Of a DNA stretch of 59,175 nt, positions 35,808 through 44,447 are shown piece by piece. The stretch spans positions 1 to 59,175 of the forward strand of contig JAAVZI010000024.1 in NCBI GenBank assembly GCA_022791575.1, read 5' to 3'. The notes under the pieces were generated by a model, which worked only from the letters and a program-made list of their open reading frames with translations, was not told where the DNA came from and ran no database searches. The translations under genes and the position numbers were made by a program. Positions within the stretch are counted from its first letter, which is position 1, and each line of letters begins with the position of its first letter. Origin of the DNA: Lachnospiraceae bacterium. GTDB taxonomy: Bacteria > Bacillota > Clostridia > Lachnospirales > Lachnospiraceae.

Positions 35808-37103
35808 TTAGTTGCTGTAATCCATGGATACGCGCACCATAACATCCAGCACAAAGGTTCCATTTTCTGTGTAACAGAACATTTCCCCGGACAGACGCCG
35901 GGCGGCTTCCTGTATGGTCTGTATGCCGAAGCCGTGGCCTGCTCCTGGCTTGTCGGTTGCGGGGATGGTTCCTTTTTCAATCTGACGGCTGGGGCGGCAG
36001 CGGTTTTTTAGGCGCAGAATCAGGTAATCGTGGCTGTATTTCATCTGCACAGAGGCTTCTTTGGGCTCTTCTGTTAGTTCTTTCATTTCATCGTAAGCAT
36101 TTTCCAGACCATTGGAGAGGATCTGGCATAGGTCCATATAGGGCAGTTCCTCCTCACCAACCCGGATATCAAGCGTTAAGCGCATGCCTGCCTCCTCGAA
36201 TCGCTGGCAGTAGTGGCCGAATACGGCCTGCAGATAGGGGTTGGCGCACAGTTCTTCTTGGGCCGCCTCCATCTGGTTTACCATCCGGCGCAGATAGTGG
36301 ATGGCCTGTTCATTTTCCCCCTGGGCCAGGAGGCCGCTGAGTGTGATGGTATGGGCTTTCATATCGTGTTTTAGCCGGTGTATGTTCTTCTGGTTTTCCA
36401 GCTGCGCCTCTAAGGAACGCCTCTGCTCTAGGAGGCTGCGCTCGTTCTGCTGCCAGCGGTAGGATTGATACTGTCCGTAGAGAGCGGCAAAAATTGTGCC
36501 GTAGTTGAAGAGCATCAGCAGCAGAAGCAGGAATACGACGAGCATATCTTCGGGGCGCTGCAGAAGATTGACTGGGTAGTTCATCATCAGGGCCAACAGC
36601 AGGTAATAGAGCAGCGTCATGCCAGTAAAAATGCCCCAGCCCTTGGCGACGGAGGCCTGCAGCTCCATATACGGTTTCCTTAGGTAACGATAGGCTGTAT
36701 ATTCCAGCACTGGCAGAAGGATCAGCCGGCCAATCAGCATTACCAGCATACGGCCGCCGCCCAGATAATAATCCAGCAAAAGCGTTACGCCAATCACCCA
36801 CATCACCGCAGTATCTGCTAGGCAGAATGTAAATACAAATCGTATCCTGCGATCCTCCGAGAGGAACCAGAAGAAGAGGAAACTCGGCACCGAGCAGGTC
36901 AGCAGAAACCACTGCCCCACCGCATCCGCTCCAAACGCCAAGACTGCCGCTAAGTTGCCCGCCATCAGCAGCGCCATACCGATGCCGGATATCAGAAGTG
37001 TCTTTTTCTTCGGATAACGGGAGCGGAATAGCATTAAAAATAATACAATTACATGAACCATACTCCAGACAATAGAAATATTTCTATAGATTTCCAGCCG
37101 CAT
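35808..37103 (-). CDS. AgrC-like GHKL sensor kinase, about 431 aa
   Basis: Six or seven membrane helices in the first 210 residues, then a linker helix and a GHKL kinase: RLKHDMKAHTITLSGLL (phosphorylated His), SNGLENAYDEM (N-box), GAGHGFGIQTIQEAARRL (G2). The ATG at 37103 overlaps the regulator stop (TGATG) with GGAGG eight bases upstream; the longer start at 37106 is a TTG. Such kinases usually sense secreted peptides, so the RiPP or another peptide may be its signal (inference). Confidence 0.9.
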   Translation of the reverse strand: MRLEIYRNISIVWSMVHVIVLFLMLFRSRYPKKKTLLISGIGMALLMAGNLAAVLAFGADAVGQWFLLTCSVPSFLFFWFLSEDRRIRFVFTFCLADTAVMWVIGVTLLLDYYLGGGRMLVMLIGRLILLPVLEYTAYRYLRKPYMELQASVAKGWGIFTGMTLLYYLLLALMMNYPVNLLQRPEDMLVVFLLLLLMLFNYGTIFAALYGQYQSYRWQQNERSLLEQRRSLEAQLENQKNIHRLKHDMKAHTITLSGLLAQGENEQAIHYLRRMVNQMEAAQEELCANPYLQAVFGHYCQRFEEAGMRLTLDIRVGEEELPYMDLCQILSNGLENAYDEMKELTEEPKEASVQMKYSHDYLILRLKNRCRPSRQIEKGTIPATDKPGAGHGFGIQTIQEAARRLSGEMFCYTENGTFVLDVMVRVSMDYSN

Positions 37104-37801
37104 CAATCCACCTCCTCAAAGAGGATTTCCTGATAGCGCAGCTTCGCCTGGGAATAATAGCGCCTGGAAACCGGAATCCTGTGGCCGTCAGCCACAAATT
37201 CATTCCCCTCCATCCGGTCCATTTGGCAGAGGTTGACCAGGAAGCTCTGGTGGCAGCGAAAAAATATCCTCCCATCCAGCTTCTTTCCCAGTTCATCTAA
37301 TTTCCCCTTGCATTCCTGCACGACCCCATTCCGACAGACAATGGACAGGGTGTGTTCGCGGCTGCTGATATAGAGGATCTCCCGGTAGGGAATCCGCCCC
37401 GCCTGGCCGCGCTGCTTGAACGTCAGTACCTGTTCGCGTTCCTTAGCGGCTCTCTGCGCCACCCGTTCCAGCAGCTCCTGCATCTGCGGCTGCCGGACAG
37501 GCTTGATCAGATACTGTATCGCATAGAGGTCGTAAGCTTCACGGTAGAACGCATCGCTTGTGGAAACGAAACAAAATACCGCCTGCGCGTCCCATTCCCG
37601 CAGACACCGAGCCAGCTCGATACCGTCCATGTCGTCTTCTATGAAAATGTCGAGGAGGTAGAGGTCGAAGCGAAGCTGGTTTTGCTGAATATCGGCCAAT
37701 AACTGCGCGGAACTTGGATAAATTCTGATATCATGTCCTTTAAGAAAGCCGGAAAGGCGCAAAGCGTCTTCCCGGCAGTCGTCACATATCGCGATCTTCA
37801 T
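37103..37801 (-). CDS. LytTR-family response regulator (AgrA-like), 232 aa
   Basis: Receiver at 1-120 (AICDDCREDALRL, LYLLDIFIEDDMDG, YLIKPVRQPQM) and a LytTR DNA-binding domain at about 135-232 (EILYISSREHTLSIVCRNG, FFRCHQSFLVNL, VSRRYYSQAKLRYQEIL). The ATG at 37801 is chosen: it begins the receiver and follows AAGGA, whereas the frame from 37852 adds 17 residues without a site. First gene of the RiPP operon; 21-bp-spaced direct repeats lie upstream. Confidence 0.9.
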   Translation of the reverse strand: MKIAICDDCREDALRLSGFLKGHDIRIYPSSAQLLADIQQNQLRFDLYLLDIFIEDDMDGIELARCLREWDAQAVFCFVSTSDAFYREAYDLYAIQYLIKPVRQPQMQELLERVAQRAAKEREQVLTFKQRGQAGRIPYREILYISSREHTLSIVCRNGVVQECKGKLDELGKKLDGRIFFRCHQSFLVNLCQMDRMEGNEFVADGHRIPVSRRYYSQAKLRYQEILFEEVD

Positions 37802-37864
37802 GGGAATGTATCCTTTCTGGGATATCGTGGTTTCATATGGAAATGCTTCCATAGCTTTTGTTTT

Positions 37865-37928
37865 ATTATACCAAACTATATAGGTGACATCATTGTCAAA
37901 ATTGGTGCGAAACAGGTCATTTTTGGTG
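37865..37928 (-). promoter_or_regulatory. Likely LytTR-regulated promoter of the RiPP locus
   Basis: Minus-strand TATAAT at 37865-37870 (with upstream TTTGG). Two direct repeats of CACCAAWWWTGACM lie above it, at 37894-37907 and 37915-37928 (plus-strand reading TGTCAAAATTGGTG and GGTCATTTTTGGTG), starting exactly 21 bp apart. AgrA/ComE-type regulators bind such pairs two helix turns apart, so autoregulation is likely. Confidence 0.65.
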
Positions 37929-37985
37929 TAAACTTATCAAAATATTGAATCCTCATAATCGCTGACAACAAAAACACAATGATTA

Positions 37986-38031
37986 CAAAAAAGGTGTAAA
38001 GCCTACTTCATTAATAAAGACTTTACACCTT
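37986..38031 (-). terminator. Terminator of the lipoprotein gene at 38161
   Basis: AAGGTGTAAAG (37991-38001) pairs with CTTTACACCTT (38021-38031); on the minus strand it is followed by a T6-7 tract. It lies about 130 bases past the lipoprotein stop and separates it from the RiPP promoter. Confidence 0.8.
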
Positions 38032-38160
38032 GTATTATTGCTGCTATATAATTGCCAATCTTATTCTATACGATTTATTACTTTTCGCATTTTCATTTGC
38101 AGTTCCTTTTTCTGCAAACCATAAACTTATTATGTCATCATACTTTTATGCCTTTTTGCA

Positions 38161-38856
38161 TCAATTATATTTTTCTAGGCTCTTTTTTCTAACTTCTTGC
38201 ATAACTCTCAGCAGTTCAGGGTCTTCTTCCGCTTTTGGCTGATTTTCATAATAAGTAATTTGGGAAACCGGGAACAGCAGATCCTCTTCTTCTGATACCG
38301 GAACTTTTCCTTGCAGTGCACCAAGAATACCATACCCTTCTTTTTCTTGAGAAGAGCGCAGATATAAAATATATTCATGACCTGCTTCCATCATTTTATA
38401 TCGTTCCAAATGATAAGTTACCTTTGTATCACCATCCATTTCAGTGAACTGATTTTCTAGGATTTGTATCTCATCTCCTATGTCAATCTTCTGTACAGAG
38501 GTATTTTTCATAATCTGCTCTACTTCAACCATTGATTTTGTATACCCAAAGAATATATCTGGCCTTTCTTTCTCCGGATGCTCTACTACATTTTCTTCTT
38601 TCTCTGTTTTCTTTACTCTTACAATCACATTTGCTTCTGCTTCTAATTCTTCTTCAGATTCATAAACTATAATTTTGGCAGATGAAATAGTGTCTATCTC
38701 TTTAGTAACTTTCACCGCTTCTCCCGACGTTTCCTCTGTCTTTGTAACATCTTCCTTAGTTTCTTTGGTTCCTTCTTCAATTCCACAACCTGCCGCTCCC
38801 AAACAGAATGCCAAGAATCCTAATACAAAATATGTATATTTTTTCATATACAACAC
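38161..38856 (-). CDS. Lipoprotein, paralogue A, 231 aa
   Basis: Signal peptide with lipobox GAAGCG (cysteine near 24), an acidic Thr/Glu-rich linker, then a domain of about 160 residues closely similar to the protein at 39058-39747 (shared EIDTISSAKI/EIDSISSAKI, GYTKSMVEVEQIMKNTS, ALQGKVPV/VLQGKIPV, LLFPVSQITYYE). Surface-exposed lipoprotein of unknown function; no named family recognised. The longest frame starts at a TTG at 38856; the ATG three codons later is also possible. Confidence 0.8.
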   Translation of the reverse strand: MLYMKKYTYFVLGFLAFCLGAAGCGIEEGTKETKEDVTKTEETSGEAVKVTKEIDTISSAKIIVYESEEELEAEANVIVRVKKTEKEENVVEHPEKERPDIFFGYTKSMVEVEQIMKNTSVQKIDIGDEIQILENQFTEMDGDTKVTYHLERYKMMEAGHEYILYLRSSQEKEGYGILGALQGKVPVSEEEDLLFPVSQITYYENQPKAEEDPELLRVMQEVRKKSLEKYN

Positions 38857-38865
38857 TACTCCTTC

Positions 38866-38976
38866 CTAGTTTTCTGTAGACATAACCAAAAGTTCTTTCT
38901 CCTTTATCTGATACTGCCTGTAAGCCTCTTCTATTAATCGGTATTCATCATTTGTATTCTTCGGATATTCATACAT
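38866..38976 (-). CDS. Small ORF between the lipoprotein paralogues, 36 aa
   Basis: MYEYPKNTNDEYRLIEEAYR, continuing to a stop that touches the ribosome site of paralogue A. Hydrophilic and helical. The ATG abuts AGGGGG, so the spacing is poor. It may be the end of a gene cut during the duplication that made the two lipoproteins. Low certainty. Confidence 0.3.
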   Translation of the reverse strand: MYEYPKNTNDEYRLIEEAYRQYQIKEKELLVMSTEN

Positions 38977-39057
38977 CCCCCTGCTTCTTCATTGGCAGTT
39001 CCCTCTCTTTGCAAACCATATACTTATTATATCATAATATTTTTATGTCCTTTTGCA

Positions 39058-39747
39058 TCAATTATATTTTTCCAAACTGCTTTTTCGGATATCCTTCATA
39101 AACTCCTGCATTTCTATATCTTCTTCCCTTTGAGTCTGTCCCTCATAAAATGTAATGCTGGAAATGGGGAATAAAATATCCTCATCCTCCGCTACTGGAA
39201 TTTTCCCCTGTAATACACCTAAAATACCATACCATTGTTCCTTCTCAGAATAGTCTAAATATAATATGTATTCATGATCCACTTCCATCATTTTATATTG
39301 TTCCACATGATAAGTTACTTTTGTATCTTCGTCTATATTGGTAAACTGATTTTCCAGAACTTGTATTTCATCTCCTATGGCTATTTGTTGACCGGAAGTA
39401 TTTTTCATAATCTGCTCTACCTTCACCATAGATTTTGTATATCCATAGCAAATCTCCTGTCTCTCTGGCTCTGGATGCACTACTATGTTCTCTTCCTTCT
39501 CCGTCTTCCTAACCCTTACGATCACATTTGCCGAAGATTCCAATTCTTCGAAAGATTCATAATATCTAATTTTCGCAGATGAAATGCTATCTATCTCTTT
39601 TGTAATGTTAACTGCTTCCTCAGTGCTCCCTTCTGCTTCCACAACTCTATTTTGTGTTTTTTCATTGCCCGTCTTGGCTCCACATCCTGTCGTTCCCAAC
39701 AAAGGCAACAACATCCCCAACACTAGACACATATGTTTTTTATTCAT
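39058..39747 (-). CDS. Lipoprotein, paralogue B, 229 aa
   Basis: Same layout as the protein at 38161-38856: lipobox GTTGCG (cysteine near 22), a shorter linker and the matching C-terminal domain, ending in nearly the same residues (SLEKYN). The 70 bases after the stop codons of both genes are also alike (AAACCATA-ACTTATTAT, TTTGCATCAATTATATTTTT), so the pair arose by tandem duplication of gene plus flank. Function unknown. The 240 bases upstream (39748-39989) hold no gene and should contain the promoter. Confidence 0.8.
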   Translation of the reverse strand: MNKKHMCLVLGMLLPLLGTTGCGAKTGNEKTQNRVVEAEGSTEEAVNITKEIDSISSAKIRYYESFEELESSANVIVRVRKTEKEENIVVHPEPERQEICYGYTKSMVKVEQIMKNTSGQQIAIGDEIQVLENQFTNIDEDTKVTYHVEQYKMMEVDHEYILYLDYSEKEQWYGILGVLQGKIPVAEDEDILFPISSITFYEGQTQREEDIEMQEFMKDIRKSSLEKYN

Positions 39748-39989
39748 TCATACTACTCCTTTCTGACTCGCTTACTATTAATACTAATTATTTATAAAGC
39801 GCTTTGATTCCAGCTCTATCATCCGCAAGCGGATATGCACTTTGGTAAAATCCCTTCGCTCTCATTACCGAGATACTATTATCGCATCCATATTCAGCGC
39901 TACTAACAAAAAGCCGACAGACCTTGAATTAGAAAAACGAAAATTTCAAAAGTTATAAGCAAATGAATTTTTTCCACAAATTAAAATTA

Positions 39990-40895
39990 TCATGGCTGCT
40001 GACATCCAAAAGCAATTACTTCTATTTCAAATTTCTTTTCACTCTCTTTTCTTCCTTCCCAAGAACTGTATGCAAATAATTTAACAAACTTACCATAGGA
40101 ATGTATTACCTGTGTACCTTTCAATACCTGGCCGATCGCTGTCAGGGTCTGCCTGTTCATCATCTCCCCACCCACATTGCAATACCTCAGAGATATATGG
40201 CTCTTCTGTTTTCCCATAACCCTGCACAAATAATGAAAAACAGTCGGCGTCCCAGAATACACCGTAATCTGCTTCCTTATTATTTCCTCTGCCAGCTGAT
40301 GGGGTTGGAACCCTCCTGCATAGCAGCAGATCTCCACACCCCGAATCAGGCTCATAAGCAATTCTCCAGTCAATGACGAACAATGGAAAAATCCCCGGCC
40401 CGCCAGAATTTTATCACCAGGCTCTGACAGAAAGAACGTATCACTATCCCTAAGATTCTGCAATATCGCTTCTCCAGACAGCAGCACCCCTTTCGGCTGC
40501 CCTGTCGTACCGGAAGTAGGCAAGAGCCATGTGATACCCTCCAGCTCTTTCCTTATTTCAGAATGGACAGCCCCACAATTCCGAACCTTAATCTTTCCTC
40601 CTTCTTCAACCAGCAGATACGATAACCGCATACTCTTTATCAATTTCTTATTATAAAGTTCCCCATATCGGTTTGATAAAGGGACTGCCGTTACCCCTGC
40701 CGCCATACAGGCCAACAGAGCTTCTGCATTCAATACATCCGAACTGCATAATATGCCATATTTCTGTCTGCAAAGCCTTTTGGCTAATTCTTCTGTTTCC
40801 TCCACCAAGCGAATATACGTTCTACTTCTTCTGTCATCGGATATCCTCTGCATTGGATATTTCAGCATCCGTTCTTTTATGTAATTCCACACCAT
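39990..40895 (-). CDS. Truncated AMP-forming ligase (ANL superfamily), 301 aa
   Basis: N-terminal part of an adenylating enzyme: LLPTSGTTGQPKGVLL (P-loop-like A3 motif, near 125-140), a substrate-pocket region, and VIHSYG near 265 where the A5 motif (YGxTE) should begin. After YG the sequence leaves the family and stops about 35 residues later, so roughly 150-200 residues including the C-terminal lid domain are missing. It is probably inactive or decayed, or needs a separate lid. It directly follows a kinase-ACP fusion, whose carrier it could once have loaded. Confidence 0.75.
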   Translation of the reverse strand: MVWNYIKERMLKYPMQRISDDRRSRTYIRLVEETEELAKRLCRQKYGILCSSDVLNAEALLACMAAGVTAVPLSNRYGELYNKKLIKSMRLSYLLVEEGGKIKVRNCGAVHSEIRKELEGITWLLPTSGTTGQPKGVLLSGEAILQNLRDSDTFFLSEPGDKILAGRGFFHCSSLTGELLMSLIRGVEICCYAGGFQPHQLAEEIIRKQITVYSGTPTVFHYLCRVMGKQKSHISLRYCNVGGEMMNRQTLTAIGQVLKGTQVIHSYGKFVKLFAYSSWEGRKESEKKFEIEVIAFGCQQP

Positions 40896-41798
40896 CTATG
40901 CCCTTGCCCTCATATATCCAGCAGCCATACGGCATACATCCCCTACTTTCCGAAACTTATCCGGCGCCAGATCCTCCACCTGGAATTCAAAATGGAACTG
41001 TTCTTCAATATCACAGATTAGCTGTGTACGGTTCAGGCTGTCCATTCCCAGATCCAGTTCCAAGTCCATACCCTCTTCAAGGCGGCCGCCTGCAGCCGCA
41101 TACTTCTCTAATATTCTGTAAACAGCCTCCTCAACACCTTCTGTTTGTTTACCAGCTAAGGCAATTCCGGTTTTCTTCTCTACCGCCCTCTTAATCTGTT
41201 CAAAACACTCTTCTTTGGGAAGAATAGAGGAAATCACAATCCCTCCCACATCATCTGCAATCGCCAGATATTCATCACGAAGCCGGTACTGCAGCTCCAT
41301 ATCTATATAACGTTCTTGTTCCTCTGGCCTCTGCCGTACCCTCTCTACCGCTTGTTCTACCGGAATATCCAAGAAAAAGCTGACGTCTGGTTCTATCATA
41401 TAGCTTCCAATCTCATAAATCCACTGATCTTCGGTATACCCTCTTGCTCGCAGATTCGCCAGACAGGAGTAAAAATACCTATCACTAACAACTACCATCC
41501 CCTGCTCTAACTCAGGCACAATGACCTTATTGGTATGCTGGATTCTATCAGAAGCTGCCATCAAAGATAATGCCCTGTATTCATAAGAAGAATGATTATC
41601 CTCATCCATATAGTTCCGAAAAATACCTGACTTTCGCACCGCACTGGTTGGCTGCTTTGTCAGATAGGGCTCCCTTCCTGTCTGTCTAAGCTGCTCCGCC
41701 AGCCATCGGATCATACTGGTTTTCCCACTTCCATCCAGTCCACAAAATGTAATTAAATGTCCTTTTTCCTCATTTTTCTTTAATATTAACCTTCTCAC
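40896..41798 (-). CDS. Thymidylate-kinase-like protein fused to an acyl carrier domain, 300 aa
   Basis: Residues about 13-205 are a dTMP-kinase-like P-loop kinase: ITFCGLDGSGKTSMIRWLAE (Walker A), VVVSDRYFYSCLA (DR motif), VSFFLDIPVEQAVERV. Residues about 215-300 are an acyl/peptidyl carrier domain with LDLGMDSLNRTQLICDIEEQ, whose serine is the phosphopantetheine site. Normal thymidylate kinases lack such a tail. The start is a GTG overlapping the stop of the nucleotidyltransferase gene. The substrate is unknown, and a tethered nucleotide-like intermediate is a guess. Confidence 0.85.
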   Translation of the reverse strand: MRRLILKKNEEKGHLITFCGLDGSGKTSMIRWLAEQLRQTGREPYLTKQPTSAVRKSGIFRNYMDEDNHSSYEYRALSLMAASDRIQHTNKVIVPELEQGMVVVSDRYFYSCLANLRARGYTEDQWIYEIGSYMIEPDVSFFLDIPVEQAVERVRQRPEEQERYIDMELQYRLRDEYLAIADDVGGIVISSILPKEECFEQIKRAVEKKTGIALAGKQTEGVEEAVYRILEKYAAAGGRLEEGMDLELDLGMDSLNRTQLICDIEEQFHFEFQVEDLAPDKFRKVGDVCRMAAGYMRARA

Positions 41799-42886
41799 TC
41801 GTTTTCACCCTCTAAATCCCTTTCTCTTCTGCTGTCAAACAGACGCTGTAAAAACTCCATCTTGTATCGGTAATACCGTTTACATACCGGATCATATACC
41901 CTGTCCAGGCTATCTATATATTCCTGCCGGTTTCCTATATTTTCTAACAGGGGCAGAAATAACTCTTTGTCAAATATTTCCCCCGTATAATAAAATGCAT
42001 AATAACATTCCAGTTCCTTGCCACAGGCTTGGATTCTATCTGCCAGAGCCTGTTCCCCTTCTTGTTGTTTTATGAATTTTCTATAATACAGCCAGATATC
42101 CAGAAATTTATAGATAGACAAATCCCTTCCCATCTCTACCCATTGATATACTGCTGCCTCTTTATACAGGTGCGTACAAAGATGAATCAGAAAATCTTCT
42201 CTATCCAGTGTATAGAGCCGTTCTCCCCGATCTGTCGCAAAACCGCTTCTTCTCTCAAGCATCTGCGCAATCACCGAAGTATCTTCAGACGATTTTTCAT
42301 CTAAGGAAATATTAATATCCACTTCCAAAAATTCCAATCCCTGCCATCGTACTTCTTTTACAAAAGGAATGATTTCCCCGCGGTTTAACTGTGCATTGAC
42401 AATCTCCTGCCTTTTGGCCTCAACAATCCTCTCATTTCTGATAAAACCCTGTACAAAGCCGTGATTCCTGAAAAGTTCAATAATCCTGGGGAGATCCTTC
42501 CTTAATACAAGCAAGTCAATGTCATTAGAGGTTCTGACTCCTGGCGGATACAAATAAGCTAAAAATCCCCCCTTTAAGATTGTATAAGGAAAATCTACGT
42601 TCTCCAGCAGATACACCAGCTCATCTAATGCTTTTTTATAGGAAGCTACCTTATACTGGTTATACTGATAAACCGCTTTCAAACTGCTGCGAAATTCCCG
42701 GTTCACCTTTCCCAGCAGTTCAGTTTTCTGTAACACATAATAAGCTGCTGCTGCCATACGGTGCATATGCAGCTGACCTAATACATAAGCATAATCCAGC
42801 CACTTGTTCAAGGCCAATTCGACGTTCTCCTTATTGTATCCTTCAATTCTGCATAATTCTAATACCAGTTTCTGTTCTGTATTCAT
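41795..42886 (-). CDS. Nucleotidyltransferase-family protein (NTP_transf_5-like), 363 aa
   Basis: Core motif YTILKGGFLAYLYPPG (about 97-112) followed by RTSNDIDLLVLRKDL, the DxD metal site of the minimal nucleotidyltransferase fold, as in the uncharacterised NTP_transf_5 group seen in peptide and natural-product clusters. The rest is helical with a DINISLDE segment. First gene of a tight three-gene operon with the kinase-ACP fusion and the truncated ligase. AAGGGGG precedes the ATG. The real reaction is unknown. Confidence 0.8.
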   Translation of the reverse strand: MNTEQKLVLELCRIEGYNKENVELALNKWLDYAYVLGQLHMHRMAAAAYYVLQKTELLGKVNREFRSSLKAVYQYNQYKVASYKKALDELVYLLENVDFPYTILKGGFLAYLYPPGVRTSNDIDLLVLRKDLPRIIELFRNHGFVQGFIRNERIVEAKRQEIVNAQLNRGEIIPFVKEVRWQGLEFLEVDINISLDEKSSEDTSVIAQMLERRSGFATDRGERLYTLDREDFLIHLCTHLYKEAAVYQWVEMGRDLSIYKFLDIWLYYRKFIKQQEGEQALADRIQACGKELECYYAFYYTGEIFDKELFLPLLENIGNRQEYIDSLDRVYDPVCKRYYRYKMEFLQRLFDSRRERDLEGENE

Positions 42887-42939
42887 ATTTCATCCCCCTT
42901 GTAGTTCCATTTCACTTTCTATTGTAAATGTATATATTT

Positions 42940-42968
42940 ATATTATTGTAAAAAAATACATTTGTCAA
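42940..42968 (-). promoter_or_regulatory. Promoter of the nucleotidyltransferase operon
   Basis: Minus-strand TTGACA (42963-42968), 17-base spacer, TAATAT (42940-42945), about 55 bases before the start codon, in very AT-rich DNA. Confidence 0.75.
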
Positions 42969-42990
42969 TACTTCTGTGTAAATGGCTCCT

Positions 42991-43266
42991 CTAATGACAC
43001 CATTTCTTGTCTGTTATCCACTTTTTATAGGTAGTGTCATACAGTCTTTTATATTTCACGCCATTTTCTGTCTTGATATACCACACATATCGGGTAGTTC
43101 CGGTTCTGCTCGGTCTCTTCTCCCTATCCTGAAACACAACCATATGTGCCCCTTTCTGTTTGGCCATCTTCATCCTTACCATTTCCTTAGTCATTACCAC
43201 TCCATAAACGGTACTCACAGCTAGTATCACAACCGCAATTCTCTGAATCCATCCCTTCTTACTCAT
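42991..43266 (-). CDS. Small membrane-anchored protein, 91 aa
   Basis: One N-terminal helix (about 8-27) and a basic, exported or cytoplasmic tail of 60 residues with several aromatic residues (TRYVWYIKTENGVKYKRLY). No family recognised. It overlaps the BlaR1-like gene by four bases and ends its operon, so a helper role in sensing is possible. Confidence 0.65.
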   Translation of the reverse strand: MSKKGWIQRIAVVILAVSTVYGVVMTKEMVRMKMAKQKGAHMVVFQDREKRPSRTGTTRYVWYIKTENGVKYKRLYDTTYKKWITDKKWCH

Positions 43267-44417
43267 CTTCCCCTGCCTCCTGACATATTATCATACAACT
43301 CTACATGATCATAAATGCTGAAGCCAATAAATGGTTGAATATCATGTGTTGTATAGAGATATTCTCCGTCTACATACACATCATACTGGCTGCCATTCCT
43401 AATAAGAAATGTCGTCTCTCCCGACATATCTTCAATTATGCCCCCTCCTTCCTCCAATTCTTTTATACTATATGGCTCAAAAATAACCGCTGTAGATGCA
43501 AGCAGCAGTACAAAAACCACTACACTTAACATAACCTGCAGCCAATGACTGAATCTATCCTCATCCCTAAGAAGCTGCATCCTCCTTAGCAGGGCTCTAA
43601 AGTCACTTCCACTGAATCCAATGCTAAATGCGGTGTCCTGTCCTAACAACTGCAGGGCAGCATTTTGTAGACATTCCATATAGCAGATTCTTTCCTCTTC
43701 CGATAACCCCGCCGCGATCTGCATATCATTGCGCATCTCAACCAGCTGAAACAGTTCTTTCCTCAAATACCTCAATACCGGATTCCACCAGAATATAGTG
43801 CAAAGTAAATCAATAATGGCTTTCCATATAAGATCTTTCTTACGTATATGCATAATTTCATGTAATATCATATAGTGCAGCAGATCCTCCCGCACTTCTG
43901 CCTTTGGTAAAATTAGACAAGGATTTCTAATACCAATCAAACAAGGCATGCGCTGCTGCTGGCTAAAAATCACCCTAACATTTGCTGTATCCCGATACTC
44001 CTCCTTGTCCAAGTGAAACGCCTCATAATGATTGCCCAGCAAATCTTCCGGCGCCAATGAAATTATTCGGACAGCCTTCCTGTAATTGTATATTTTATAT
44101 AAGAAAGAAACTATCACTCCAGCCACCCACAGGATCATTAACAGATGTCCAACCGTGATTTCCAAAGGCTTCTCTATCGGCACATGTATCAAAAACATAA
44201 GCAATGGTGTCAGCGCCTCTTCAATATATACACTACATGTATACACAAATTCAAATGGAAAGCACATCCTTACAACAACTGCCAGAAGCAGTACGAGCAT
44301 ACATTCAGGCCCAATCCTCTTCATGACCGCCCTGCGTTTAAACAGGAAACACAACAGCAGTATTAATATAGAATTTACTAGGCACATTGTTAAAACTGAA
44401 GAAATTGTAATTCTCAT
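43263..44417 (-). CDS. BlaR1-like M56 membrane metallopeptidase, 384 aa
   Basis: Four membrane helices (about 5-25, 33-52, 60-80 with 88-108, and 295-315), with a cytoplasmic zinc peptidase between them: MILHEIMHIRKKDLIWK (HExxH) near 190 and NPVLRYLRKELFQLVEMRND. In BlaR1/MecR1 this domain cuts the BlaI-type repressor. The penicillin-binding sensor is absent; only about 70 residues follow the last helix, so it must sense something else. It lies 30 bases after the BlaI-like gene. Confidence 0.87.
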   Translation of the reverse strand: MRITISSVLTMCLVNSILILLLCFLFKRRAVMKRIGPECMLVLLLAVVVRMCFPFEFVYTCSVYIEEALTPLLMFLIHVPIEKPLEITVGHLLMILWVAGVIVSFLYKIYNYRKAVRIISLAPEDLLGNHYEAFHLDKEEYRDTANVRVIFSQQQRMPCLIGIRNPCLILPKAEVREDLLHYMILHEIMHIRKKDLIWKAIIDLLCTIFWWNPVLRYLRKELFQLVEMRNDMQIAAGLSEEERICYMECLQNAALQLLGQDTAFSIGFSGSDFRALLRRMQLLRDEDRFSHWLQVMLSVVVFVLLLASTAVIFEPYSIKELEEGGGIIEDMSGETTFLIRNGSQYDVYVDGEYLYTTHDIQPFIGFSIYDHVELYDNMSGGRGR

Positions 44418-44447
44418 ATGCCTCTCCCCTTTCCTCTCTACTGTACT

